A program made the translations under genes and the position numbers. From positions 310,001-374,000 of the forward strand of contig NZ_JAGTUK010000001.1 in assembly GCF_018224615.1 (NCBI RefSeq): a DNA stretch of 64,000 bases, read 5' to 3'. This DNA comes from Microbacterium paraoxydans. GTDB lineage: Bacteria > Actinomycetota > Actinomycetes > Actinomycetales > Microbacteriaceae. This document shows, one piece after another, positions 41,055 through 49,183 of the stretch (positions within the stretch are counted from its first letter, which is position 1; each line of letters starts with the position of its first letter). The notes below the pieces were generated by a model. The model was not told where the DNA came from, searched no databases, and was given only the letters and a program-made list of their open reading frames with translations.

Positions 41055-41732
41055 ATGAACACCCGCACCACCCCCCGACCGCCGCGGTCGCGCCGCCGTC
41101 GCCTCGGCGCCGCACTGCTGACCCTGGTCCTCGTCATCCTCGTCGCTCTCGCGGTGCAGCAGTCGCTGTCCGCCGCGTCGGCCGACGCCGGGCTCGCCGT
41201 CCCGTCGCCCGCGCCCACCCCCGTCCCCGAGCTGCCCTCCGCCGGCTCCGGAACCGACGCCGGAGCCGACCACGGCGACGCGGACGGCACGATCGCCGAT
41301 GGCGACCAGCCGACCGTGTTCGACGTGCACCGCCCGGGCGTGGGCAACCTCGACCCCGCCCTGCTCGACGCGCTCCAGCGGGCGGCGACCGACGCTGCGG
41401 CCGATGGCGTGGAGCTGCGCGTGAACAGCGGGTGGCGCTCCGAGGCGCTGCAGGAGCGGATGCTGCAGGAGGCCATCGCCGAGTACGGGTCCGAAGCGGA
41501 GGCGCGTCGCTGGGTGGCCACGCCGCAGACCTCCGCGCACGTGTCCGGCGACGCGGTCGACCTCGGGCCGCTCCCGGCGCTCGACTGGCTCGCCCAGCGC
41601 GGGTGGCGCTACGGCCTCTGCCAGACGTACGCCAACGAGTCGTGGCACTACGAGCTGCGCCCCGAGGCCGCGGACGACGGCTGCCCCGAGATGTACGCCG
41701 ACCCCACCGAAGACCCGAGGATGCGCTCGTGA
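41055..41732 (+). CDS. VanY-like M15 D,D-carboxypeptidase
   Basis: A 225-residue membrane-anchored M15B peptidase. An Arg-rich start (RSRRRR) precedes one helix (18-40), a Pro/Ala/Asp linker runs to 85, and the catalytic domain follows. Zinc ligands are His162 and Asp169 in SAHVSGDAVDLG, and Glu195 and His198 in NESWHYE. These remove the terminal D-Ala from wall peptides. The ATG follows ACTGGAGG. Its stop overlaps the racemase start. In Van loci this enzyme trims residual D-Ala-D-Ala; here it may tune peptidoglycan cross-linking instead. Confidence 0.9.
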   Translation: MNTRTTPRPPRSRRRRLGAALLTLVLVILVALAVQQSLSAASADAGLAVPSPAPTPVPELPSAGSGTDAGADHGDADGTIADGDQPTVFDVHRPGVGNLDPALLDALQRAATDAAADGVELRVNSGWRSEALQERMLQEAIAEYGSEAEARRWVATPQTSAHVSGDAVDLGPLPALDWLAQRGWRYGLCQTYANESWHYELRPEAADDGCPEMYADPTEDPRMRS

Positions 41733-42862
41733 GCGGCGTGCTGCTGGCGGCCCCGCCCGCGACGCTGTCGCGCCTGCACCCCCCGACGCTGTGGACGCTG
41801 CCCGAGGCCGTGACCCGCAACGTCCAGCGGGCGCGCGCCGCGACGGATGCCCGCATCATGGCCGTCGTCAAGGCCGACGGCTACGGACTCGGCGCCGTGA
41901 CGGTGGCCCGGGCCGCGCTCGCCGCCGGCGCCACCTGGCTCGGGATCACCGCGGTAGCGGAGGCCGTGCCGCTGCGCCGTGCGGGCTTCGACGTGCCGAT
42001 CCTGTCGTGGCTGAACCCCGCGGGGATCGACGCGGCACTCGCGGTCGAGCAGGGCGTGGACGTCGCGGTGGGCTCCGTCGAGGAGCTCCGGCAGCTCGTG
42101 GCGGATGCACCGGCCGGGGCCGGGGTGCGTGTGCACCTGCACCTCGACACGGGCATGGCGCGCGGCGGCTGTCCGCTCGACGACTGGTCCGCCCTGCTCG
42201 ACGAGGCGCGGGCCGCACGCGGACGGGTCGAGGTCGTCGGGGTGATGGGGCATCTGCCCCGCGCCGACGAGGCCGATCCCGCGGTGAACGCCCCGGCGGT
42301 ACTGCGGCTGCGGCACGGGCGCGACGCCGTACTGCGCGCCGGGTTCGGTCCCGTGCTCGTCCACCTCGCCGCGACCTCCGGCGCCCTCACAGACCCGGCC
42401 ACGCACGCCGACTTGGTGCGCGTCGGGGCGGGCCTGGTGGGCATCGACCCCTCCCTCACGACCGCGCTCACGGGGGCGGCGCGATTCACGGCCCCGGTGG
42501 TGCACAGCGCTCTCGTGCCCGCCGGGACCGCGGTGGGGTACGGCGGCGCGCACGTGGCCGACCGTGCGACGCACCTCGCCGTCGTGGGGGTCGGCTACGC
42601 GGACGGCATCCCGCGTGAGCTCGCACGCGGCGCCGGGGTGGCGATCGATGGCGTGCGGCATCCGCTGGTCGGACGCGTGTCGATGGATCAGGTCGTGGTC
42701 GACACGGGCGCGGCCGCGGTGCCCAGGGGTGCGGTGGCGACCGTGTTCGGGCCGGAAGGGGGCGCCGTGCCGTCCGTGCAGGACTGGGCGGGGTGGGCGG
42801 GCACCATCCCGCACACGATCCTCACCGGTATCGGCTCGCGCGTGGAGAGGGGCATCGCATGA
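41729..42862 (+). CDS. alr: Alanine racemase
   Basis: A 377-residue PLP alanine racemase. The PLP lysine is Lys48 in AVVKADGYGLG. The opposite catalytic Tyr is Tyr290 in GVGYADGIPREL. LDTGMARGG and GHLPRADEADP match the family except that the usual MTHFA-type motif reads GHLPRAD. There is no membrane domain, so it is not VanT-like. The GTG at 41729 overlaps the peptidase stop (GTGA), and its end overlaps the ligase start (ATGA). It probably supplies D-Ala, or D-Ser, for the ligase. Confidence 0.9.
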   Translation: MSGVLLAAPPATLSRLHPPTLWTLPEAVTRNVQRARAATDARIMAVVKADGYGLGAVTVARAALAAGATWLGITAVAEAVPLRRAGFDVPILSWLNPAGIDAALAVEQGVDVAVGSVEELRQLVADAPAGAGVRVHLHLDTGMARGGCPLDDWSALLDEARAARGRVEVVGVMGHLPRADEADPAVNAPAVLRLRHGRDAVLRAGFGPVLVHLAATSGALTDPATHADLVRVGAGLVGIDPSLTTALTGAARFTAPVVHSALVPAGTAVGYGGAHVADRATHLAVVGVGYADGIPRELARGAGVAIDGVRHPLVGRVSMDQVVVDTGAAAVPRGAVATVFGPEGGAVPSVQDWAGWAGTIPHTILTGIGSRVERGIA

Positions 42863-43809
42863 CCACGAGGGTGCTGGTGATCGGAGGAGGGCAGAACGCG
42901 GAGCACGAGGTGTCGCTCGGGTCCGCGGCCGCCGTGGCCGCGGCCCTGCGGATGAGCGACCACGACGTGGTGTGCGCGACCATCGACCGCGACGGGGTGT
43001 GGCGCTCGGACGCGCTGCCGGTGGCGCAGAGCCCCGCCGCGTCGCTGCAGCACGCGCTCGGGCTGATCGGCGGTGTCGACGTCGTGTTCCCCGCGGTGCA
43101 CGGCGTGCTCGGCGAGGACGGCGCGCTGGCCGCTCTGTGCGCGCTCGCCGGAGTGCGCGTCGTCGGCTCCGGACTGCGAGCCGGTGCGATCGGGATGGAC
43201 AAGTGGACGACGAAGCTCGTGGCGCGGGCGGTCGGCCTCGGCACGGCGCGCGGACGGCTGGTGGATGCGGCCGACATCGGAGACGTGGAGTTCGACGGTC
43301 CGGTGGTGGTGAAGCCCGTGACGGCGGGCTCGAGCCACGGGGTGCGCCTGGTCGCGGAGGAGGGGGAACTGCGAGAGGCGCTGTACGAGGCCGCGCGCTT
43401 CGACCGGCGCATCCTCGTGGAGGAGGTGGTCCGCGGGCGGGAGATCGACGTCGCGGTGCTGCGCGAGAAGGGCGGCGTGCGGTGGGCGGCGCCCCCGCTC
43501 GAGATCCACGCGGCGGGCGTGTTCGACACCGCGGCCAAGTACGACGGCACGGCCCGGTTCACAGTGCCCGCGGCGCTCGACCCCGGTGACGCCACCGCGC
43601 TGACGCGTGCTGCCGTCGCGGTGTTCGATGCGCTGGGCTGCGACGGCGTGGCGCGCATGGACTTCTTCCTCACCGACCGTGGACCGGTGCTGAACGAGGT
43701 CAACACGATGCCGGGCATGACGGCCGCCTCGCAGGTGCCGCGCATGTTCGCCGCCGCCGGGGTGTCCTACGTCGACCTCGTGGCGCGGCTCGTGCGGGCG
43801 GCGCGGTGA
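42859..43809 (+). CDS. ddl: D-Ala-D-Ala ligase family protein
   Basis: A 316-residue ATP-grasp ligase. Glu15 in AEHEVSLGS binds the first D-Ala, GSSHGV is the ATP loop, and the metal ligands Asp268, Glu280 and Asn282 lie in RMDFF and VLNEVNTM. The specificity loop (GVFDTAAKYDG) keeps Lys227-Tyr228, which favours D-Ala-D-Ala; VanA-like D-lactate ligases lack this pair. D-Ser use cannot be excluded. It is somewhat short of the usual 340-370 residues. The locus gives it a wall-precursor role, perhaps as a second ligase. Confidence 0.9.
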   Translation: MTTRVLVIGGGQNAEHEVSLGSAAAVAAALRMSDHDVVCATIDRDGVWRSDALPVAQSPAASLQHALGLIGGVDVVFPAVHGVLGEDGALAALCALAGVRVVGSGLRAGAIGMDKWTTKLVARAVGLGTARGRLVDAADIGDVEFDGPVVVKPVTAGSSHGVRLVAEEGELREALYEAARFDRRILVEEVVRGREIDVAVLREKGGVRWAAPPLEIHAAGVFDTAAKYDGTARFTVPAALDPGDATALTRAAVAVFDALGCDGVARMDFFLTDRGPVLNEVNTMPGMTAASQVPRMFAAAGVSYVDLVARLVRAAR

Positions 43810-43883
43810 CGGGTTCCGGGCATCGCTTCCGTGCCGGGAGAACAGGGGTCGACAGGGGCCCCGCGACGGCGGATCCTGGAAGC

Positions 43884-44276
43884 ATGACGGCGTTCACGGT
43901 GCAGGAGGCGTTCAGCGGATTCAGTGTCGACGACCTCGACGCCGCGCAACGGTTCTACGGCGAGACCCTCGGGCTCGACGTGGGGAAGAACGCGATGGGC
44001 TTCCTGGAGCTGCGCCTCGCGAGCGGCGGGGTGATCCTCGTGTACGACAAGCCGAACCACGAGCCCGCGAGTTTCACGATCCTCAACTTCCCCGTGGCGG
44101 ACGTCGATGCCGCGGTCGACGAGCTGCGGGCGAAGGGCGTCGAGACCAAGATCTACCCCGACGACGTCTTCCCCTCCGACGAGCGCGGGATCGTGCGCGG
44201 CAACGGGCGCGGGCCGGACATCGCGTGGTTCCGTGACCCCGCGGGCAACGTGCTCGCGGTGATGCAGACGGCCTGA
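43884..44276 (+). CDS. VOC-family (glyoxalase/dioxygenase fold) protein
   Basis: A 130-residue protein of the vicinal oxygen chelate superfamily with two beta-alpha-beta-beta-beta units. FSGFSVDDLDAAQRFYGETL starts the first, and LNFPVADVDAAVDELRAKGV starts the second; WFRDPAGNVLAVMQT is the common end. Metal ligands are not obvious because the first-unit His is replaced, so it may be a binding or resistance protein instead of an enzyme. The ATG at 43884 follows CTGGAAG. It lies 74 bases after the ligase gene, possibly in the same transcript. Confidence 0.8.
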   Translation: MTAFTVQEAFSGFSVDDLDAAQRFYGETLGLDVGKNAMGFLELRLASGGVILVYDKPNHEPASFTILNFPVADVDAAVDELRAKGVETKIYPDDVFPSDERGIVRGNGRGPDIAWFRDPAGNVLAVMQTA

Positions 44277-44295
44277 CGCCGCGGCTGCACCGGGA

Positions 44296-46830
44296 TCAGA
44301 GCCGGTCGACCGCCGTCACCGTGACGACCGCCTCCCCGGCCTCGTCCGACGCGGCGAGGTCGATCGTGGCGCTGATGCCCCAGTCGTGGTCGCCCGCGGG
44401 GTCGTCGAGGATCTGCCGTGCGGTCCAGACGGTCGGCCCCTCCGTGAGCAGCAGCAGCCGGGAGCTGCGGGCGTCCGGACCGGTGAGGATCTCGTCGTGC
44501 TCCGCGAAGTAGCCGTCCAGGGCGTCGGCCCACGCGTCGGCGCCGAACCCCGGGTCGAGCTCGGCGAGCGCGGCCACGTCCTCCCGCGCGGCGAGCTGCA
44601 CGCGGCGGAACAGTTCGTTGCGCACGAGGATGCGGAACGCGCGGGTGTTGGCGGTGAGCCGCTTCGGCGCGGGCGGCACGATGGGCTCGTCCGGGGCGTG
44701 CGGGTCGAAGCGGCCGTTGTCGGTCCCGGCCGCGAGCTCGGTCCACTCGTCGAGCAGGCTGGAGTCGATCTGGCGCACGAGTTCGCCGAGCCAGGCGATC
44801 AGGTCGCGCAGGTCCTCGTCCTTGCGCTCCTCGGGGATGGTCTGGGAGGCGGCGCGGTAGGCGTCGGAGAGATAGCGGAGCACCACGCCCTCCGATCGGG
44901 CGATCTTGTAGAAGGCGACGTACTCCCCGAACGACATCGCCCGCTCGTACATGTCGCGCACGACCGACTTCGGCCGGAGGGAGAAGTCGCGGATCCACGG
45001 CTGCGCCGCGCTGAACGTCTCGAACGCCGCGTCCAGCAGCTCCTCCAGCGGTCGCGGGTAGGTGATCTGCTCCAGCAGCTCCATCCGCTCGTCGTACTCG
45101 ATCCCCTCGGCCTTCATCGCCGCGACGGCCTCCCCGCGGGCGAGGAACTCCTGCTGGCCGAGCACGGCACGCGGGTCGTCGAGCGTCGACTCCACGATCG
45201 AGATCATGTCGAGCGCGTAAGAGCCCGTGCCCGTCCCGGCCGAGGGATCGGGGTCGAGCAGGTCGAACGCGGCGAGAGCGAACGGCGACAGCGGCTGGTT
45301 GAGCGCGAAGTTCGGCTGCAGGTCGACCGTGAGCCGGATGTCGCCTTCGTCGGTGCGCTGCACCACGCCCGACTCCCGCAGCGTGCGGTAGATGCCGATC
45401 GCCCGCAGCGCCAGTTCCCGCTGCCTGCTGCGGGGCTCGTGGTTGTCGTACACCAGGCGGCGCATGTGGGCGAACACGTCGCCGCCGCGTGCGATGACGT
45501 TGAGCATCATGGCGCTCGTGATCTGCATGTGCGACGTGAGGGTCTCGGGGGTCGCGTCGATGAGCTTGCGGAACGACGGCTCGCCCCACGACACGAAGCC
45601 GTCCGGCGCCTTCTTGCGGATGATCTTCCGCTTCTTCTTCGGGTCGTCGCCGGCCTTGCGGATCGCGGCGAGGTTCTCCGTCTCATGCTCGGGGGCCTGC
45701 GCCACGACCGTGCCGGCGGTGTCGTAACCGGCGCGCCCGGCCCGCCCGGCGATCTGGTGGAACTCGCGCGCGTTGAGCTGCCGCATGCGCGTGCCGTCGA
45801 ACTTGGTCAGCGCGGTCAGCAGCACGGTGCGGATCGGCACGTTGATGCCGACGCCGAGCGTGTCGGTGCCGCAGATCACCCGGAGCAGTCCGCGCTGCGC
45901 GAGCTGCTCGACCAGGCGGCGGTACTTCGGCAGCATGCCCGCGTGGTGCACGCCGATCCCGGCGCGCAGGAACCGCGAGAGCGTCTTGCCGAACGCGGTC
46001 GTGAAGCGGAACTCCGCGATCAGCGCGGCGATCTCGTCGCGCTGCTCGCGCGTCGCGACCTTGGTGCTCGACAGCGCCTGCGCACGCTCCATGGCCGCGG
46101 ACTGCGAGAAGTGCACGATGTACACCGGCGCCTGCCCGGTGGCGAGCAGATCGTCGATGGTCTCGTGGATCGGCGTCGTCTCGTAGAAGAAGTGCAGGGG
46201 CACCGGGCGCTCGACCCCCGTGACCGTCGCGGTCTCCCTGCCGGTGCGCCGCGTCAGGTCGGCCGCGAGCTCGCTCACGTCGCCGAGCGTCGCCGACATC
46301 AGCACGAACTGCGCCTGCGGCAGTTCCAGCAGCGGCACCTGCCACGCCCAGCCGCGGTCTGGGTCGGCGTAGAAGTGGAACTCGTCCATCACGACCAGCC
46401 CCACCTCGGCATCGCTGCCGTGCCGCAGCGCGAGGTTGGCGAGGATCTCCGCGGTGCAGCAGATGATGGGGGCGTCGGCGTTGACCGAGGAGTCGCCCGT
46501 GATCATGCCCACGTTCTCGGCGCCGAAGACGTCGACCAGGGCGAAGAACTTCTCGCTCACGAGCGCCTTGATGGGGGCGGTGTAGAAGCTCCGCCGCCTG
46601 CCCACGAGGGCCGCGAAGTGCGCCCCCACCGCGACCAGCGACTTGCCGGTCCCGGTGGGGGTCGAGAGGATCAGGTTGTTCCCCGACACGATCTCGATCA
46701 GCGCCTCGTCCTGGGCGGGGTAGAGCGTGATGCCCATCGACTCCACCCACTCCGCGAACGACAGGTACACGGCGTCCGGGTCGGCCGCGTCGGAAACGGT
46801 GGCGGGTTCGAGCCGCGGCGAGGAAGTCAT
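44296..46830 (-). CDS. Ski2/Mtr4-like DEAD/DEAH RNA helicase (DUF3516)
   Basis: An 844-residue helicase. Walker A is TPTGTGKS (57-64). Motif II is DEFH (149-152, a DExH box). Motif III is SATLGD and motif VI is HQIAGRAGRAGYD near 370. A basic insert KKKRKIIRKKAPDGFVSWGE follows. The C-terminal 400 residues are the DUF3516 helical region common to actinobacterial members. These resemble Ski2/Mtr4-type RNA helicases and may act in RNA decay or processing; direct evidence is limited. The ATG at 46830 matches the family start. It is convergent with the VOC gene and transcribed after the roadblock operon, 24 bases away. Confidence 0.9.
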   Translation of the reverse strand: MTSSPRLEPATVSDAADPDAVYLSFAEWVESMGITLYPAQDEALIEIVSGNNLILSTPTGTGKSLVAVGAHFAALVGRRRSFYTAPIKALVSEKFFALVDVFGAENVGMITGDSSVNADAPIICCTAEILANLALRHGSDAEVGLVVMDEFHFYADPDRGWAWQVPLLELPQAQFVLMSATLGDVSELAADLTRRTGRETATVTGVERPVPLHFFYETTPIHETIDDLLATGQAPVYIVHFSQSAAMERAQALSSTKVATREQRDEIAALIAEFRFTTAFGKTLSRFLRAGIGVHHAGMLPKYRRLVEQLAQRGLLRVICGTDTLGVGINVPIRTVLLTALTKFDGTRMRQLNAREFHQIAGRAGRAGYDTAGTVVAQAPEHETENLAAIRKAGDDPKKKRKIIRKKAPDGFVSWGEPSFRKLIDATPETLTSHMQITSAMMLNVIARGGDVFAHMRRLVYDNHEPRSRQRELALRAIGIYRTLRESGVVQRTDEGDIRLTVDLQPNFALNQPLSPFALAAFDLLDPDPSAGTGTGSYALDMISIVESTLDDPRAVLGQQEFLARGEAVAAMKAEGIEYDERMELLEQITYPRPLEELLDAAFETFSAAQPWIRDFSLRPKSVVRDMYERAMSFGEYVAFYKIARSEGVVLRYLSDAYRAASQTIPEERKDEDLRDLIAWLGELVRQIDSSLLDEWTELAAGTDNGRFDPHAPDEPIVPPAPKRLTANTRAFRILVRNELFRRVQLAAREDVAALAELDPGFGADAWADALDGYFAEHDEILTGPDARSSRLLLLTEGPTVWTARQILDDPAGDHDWGISATIDLAASDEAGEAVVTVTAVDRL

Positions 46831-46854
46831 GGTCCCTCGATCATCGCATCTGCG

Positions 46855-47349
46855 TCACACCCCGGTTCCCGTCACGCCCAGGGCGGTCAGCAGCTCGTAC
46901 GCCGTGGATCTGGCGTGCACGATGACCGCCCCGAGCTGCGACTCCGCCGCCGACACCGACAGCAGCAGCTGTCCGTACGGGGCGAGGATGAAGCTCAGCA
47001 GCGCCGTCTGGCTGTCTTCCACGGAGAGCGACACGATGGCGGACAGCGTGGGCTCGGTGCCGCCGGAGATGATCTCCGCCTCGGCCCTGGCCACGCCGAA
47101 CAGCGAGCCGTTCATGGCCGCGAGGTGCTCGCCCGCCTCCGGTTCGAGCCCGATCGAGGCGATGTGCAGCCCGTCGGCGGTACCGAGCACCGCCGAGGTC
47201 AGTTCGGGGAAGCGCCCCCGCAGCTGCTCCAGCCGGGTCATGGCGGACTGATTGACGATGCCCGACCACAGCGGCCAGTTGCCGGCGATGTCGGGGTGCA
47301 TGCGCGAAGGGTCGTGCGGAGCGCCCTCGGCGCCTCCGTGTGATCTCAT
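46855..47349 (-). CDS. Roadblock/LC7-domain protein
   Basis: A 164-residue roadblock/LC7 (MglB-like) protein. The domain spans about 30-160: LEQLRGRFPELTSAVLGTAD, GLHIASIGLEP, AAMNGSLFGVARAEAEIISG, and a last helix of HARSTAYELLTAL. A His/Gly/Pro-rich tail precedes it. Roadblock proteins bind Ras-like GTPases and act as activators or scaffolds. Its ATG overlaps the stop of the GTPase gene (ATGA), giving a natural partner. It is the last gene of a roadblock-GTPase-roadblock operon; the helicase gene follows with a 24-base gap. Confidence 0.8.
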   Translation of the reverse strand: MRSHGGAEGAPHDPSRMHPDIAGNWPLWSGIVNQSAMTRLEQLRGRFPELTSAVLGTADGLHIASIGLEPEAGEHLAAMNGSLFGVARAEAEIISGGTEPTLSAIVSLSVEDSQTALLSFILAPYGQLLLSVSAAESQLGAVIVHARSTAYELLTALGVTGTGV

Positions 47350-47987
47350 CGGTTCTCCTCCGGGAGGTCGAGTGCCGCGCTGGCGACGCGCATCACCGCG
47401 TCGCGGTCGCGGGCATCCGCCGCGAGCACGCGCGACGGGGGAAGCCCGTACTGCGCCAGCACGTCGGCGAGCGCGCGGCGGATCGAGGCGATCGACCGGT
47501 CGTGGCTGTGGCTCACCACCACGATCAGCCGGTGCCGCTCGGCCGGGAACAGCGCCAGCCACTCTGCCGCGTCGGTGGTCATGGTGTCTCGGTCGCCGCG
47601 CACCCACAGCAGGATGCGGGTGCCGGGAAGGGAGACGTTCGGTCGGGCAGCGGCGAACCGTCGCTGCCCGGGGACGCCGATGAGCGCGACCGAGACCTCG
47701 GCGGTCGGACGCCAGGTGCCGAAGTCGAGTCCGACGGTGGTGGTCGTCTTGTCTTCGTCGCTGGGCACGGTGGCCGACATCGGAACGTCGGTGTCGACCG
47801 GCGGCGCGTCGCTCAGGGAGCGCACCGCGGTGGTCTTACCGGCGCCGACGGGCCCCGCGAAGATCATGCGATATCGGGTCGGCATGTCTGCCCGCCGCCA
47901 CCGGGAGCGCCTCGACGTCTTGTCCGAGGAGCGTGCCCTGAGTGGCCGGGGGCTTCCGAGGCCGTTCCCGACGGCCTCGTCGGTCAA
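47346..47987 (-). CDS. Small Ras-like ATP/GTP-binding protein
   Basis: A 213-residue P-loop protein of the type found in conservons (CvnD-like). Walker A is GPVGAGKTT (45-53). A Thr/Asp-rich switch region (SDEDKTTTTVGLDFGTW) follows, then LIGVPGQRRFAAARPN in place of the DxxG motif, and VVVSHSHD in place of NKxD, so nucleotide choice is uncertain. TTG 47987 overlaps the upstream roadblock stop (TTGA) and gives a basic leader RRSRWRR; the ATG at 47885 would give a shorter 179-residue protein without it. Sandwiched by two roadblock genes, it is very likely regulated by them. Confidence 0.75.
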   Translation of the reverse strand: MTDEAVGNGLGSPRPLRARSSDKTSRRSRWRRADMPTRYRMIFAGPVGAGKTTAVRSLSDAPPVDTDVPMSATVPSDEDKTTTTVGLDFGTWRPTAEVSVALIGVPGQRRFAAARPNVSLPGTRILLWVRGDRDTMTTDAAEWLALFPAERHRLIVVVSHSHDRSIASIRRALADVLAQYGLPPSRVLAADARDRDAVMRVASAALDLPEENR

Positions 47988-48355
47988 GCCGCGAGAACCG
48001 CGACGTGGCGGTTGACGGCCGACCGGAGCATCGCCAGGTTCGTCGCCTGCCGGTCGGCCGCGAGGTACAGGAACATGCCGTCGTCGATCAGCTTGAGCAG
48101 GTGCAGCTGCGTGTCGAGCGTGAGCAGCATGTCTTCCAGATGAGCATCGAGACCGAGAGCCTCGATCGTGCGGTTCTTGTTCTTCACGATCTCGGCGTTG
48201 AAAGCGCTGGCGACATCGAGATCGAAGTCCGGTCGGGTCGAGCTCGACGTGAGCGGCAACCCCGATTCCAGGTCGACGATCGACGCTCCGATGAAGCCGT
48301 TGATGTCGCGGGCGATGTCGTCGATCAACTGCTTCAGCTCATCTTGCGTGGCCAT
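47984..48355 (-). CDS. Roadblock/LC7-domain protein
   Basis: A 123-residue roadblock-fold protein, all domain. DELKQLIDDIARDINGFIGA is helix 1, SIVDLESGLPLTSSS is the central hairpin, NAEIVKNKNRTIEALGL is helix 2, and LKLIDDGMFLYLAADRQATN is the last strand pair. The ATG at 48355 follows GGGGAGAA, a strong site. It leads the operon; its stop overlaps the GTPase's TTG. It differs from the larger roadblock protein at the other end, so the two may bind different faces of the GTPase or form a heterodimer. Confidence 0.75.
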   Translation of the reverse strand: MATQDELKQLIDDIARDINGFIGASIVDLESGLPLTSSSTRPDFDLDVASAFNAEIVKNKNRTIEALGLDAHLEDMLLTLDTQLHLLKLIDDGMFLYLAADRQATNLAMLRSAVNRHVAVLAA

Positions 48356-48495
48356 TGTTCTCCCCAGTGTGTGGTTTTCACCGCGCACACCAGAGACCGC
48401 CCAGTGCGGTCACCCCCAGAGTGCACGCGATCAGAGAAGTGTATAACGTTACCCGCCACTGCGCGAACCCGGCCCCGCCACGCCGGACCCGGACG

Positions 48496-49164
48496 TCACC
48501 CTTCTCGGCGCCGCACGATCTCGGCGATCCAGAGCGGCGCGAACGGCGACGTGCAGCCCGGCGCGGTGGGGTAGTCCGCCAGCACGCGCAGCCGCTCGCC
48601 GATGTCGATCGCTCTGGCCCGGTGCTCCGCGTGGAAGATGCCGATCGTGGCGAGGGTCTCGTTCATCGCCCACTGCAGCCGGGGAGGGGCGTCGGCGAGA
48701 TCGCGCTCGATGCGGTCGAGCAGGTCGTCCAGGTCGAGACCCTCCGGAGCCTTCGCGACCCGCACCGTGGTGAGCGACCACGCGGCCGCGGCCACCGTGG
48801 GGTCGGCGTCGTCGAACCACCGGGTGCGCAATTCCTCCGTCAGCGGCGACTTCTTCACGACGTAGTTGACGAACCAGTCGTTGACCTTGGGTGGTCGCGT
48901 GTCGCGCAGCAGGGCGTCGAGCTCGTCGGCTGTGAAGTCGCGCGGCCGGCAGAGGAGGATCGCCAGGAGCCGGGCGGCCGTGTCGCCGGTCGCCCACAGC
49001 TCGGTCGCGAGGACCTGGTCGGTGCCGATGCGCTTCGCCAGGGCGCGCAGGCGGCTGAGGTTGATGCCGTGGTCGTCGCCGCGCTTCTCGTTCGCGGCGC
49101 GCTGCTTCGGGTCTTCCAGCGCTGCCAGCTCGGCCAGAGCGCCCTGCACGGTCATGTCGGCCAT
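48496..49164 (-). CDS. AlkD-like DNA alkylation repair protein
   Basis: A 222-residue all-helical HEAT-repeat protein of the DNA alkylation repair family. DHGINLSRLRALAKRIGTDQ, VLATELWATGDTAARLLAIL and WFVNYVVKKSPLTEELRTRW are successive HEAT-like units, and the Trp/Asp-rich RWFDDADPTVAAAAW fits the DNA-binding concave face of AlkD. AlkD removes 3- and 7-methylpurines without base flipping. The exact catalytic Asp and Trp cannot be pinned without alignment, so glycosylase activity is only likely. The gene stands alone, 20 bases downstream of the FUSC gene on the same strand. Confidence 0.8.
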   Translation of the reverse strand: MADMTVQGALAELAALEDPKQRAANEKRGDDHGINLSRLRALAKRIGTDQVLATELWATGDTAARLLAILLCRPRDFTADELDALLRDTRPPKVNDWFVNYVVKKSPLTEELRTRWFDDADPTVAAAAWSLTTVRVAKAPEGLDLDDLLDRIERDLADAPPRLQWAMNETLATIGIFHAEHRARAIDIGERLRVLADYPTAPGCTSPFAPLWIAEIVRRREG

Positions 49165-49183
49165 GCTCCGAGGGTACGCGCGA

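Noticed and set aside
42859..43809. Ligase as VanA-type D-Ala-D-Lac enzyme
   Set aside because: The specificity loop keeps Lys-Tyr as in D-Ala-D-Ala ligases, and there is no VanH or VanX gene.
44386..47343. Rightward 985-residue open frame opposite the helicase
   Set aside because: Antisense shadow of the DEAD/DEAH gene; the helicase motifs are on the other strand.
48400..48450. Promoter of the roadblock operon (TAACGTTATAC)
   Set aside because: The AT-rich segment is suggestive but I could not find a matching -35 at a proper distance, so it is not listed as a feature.
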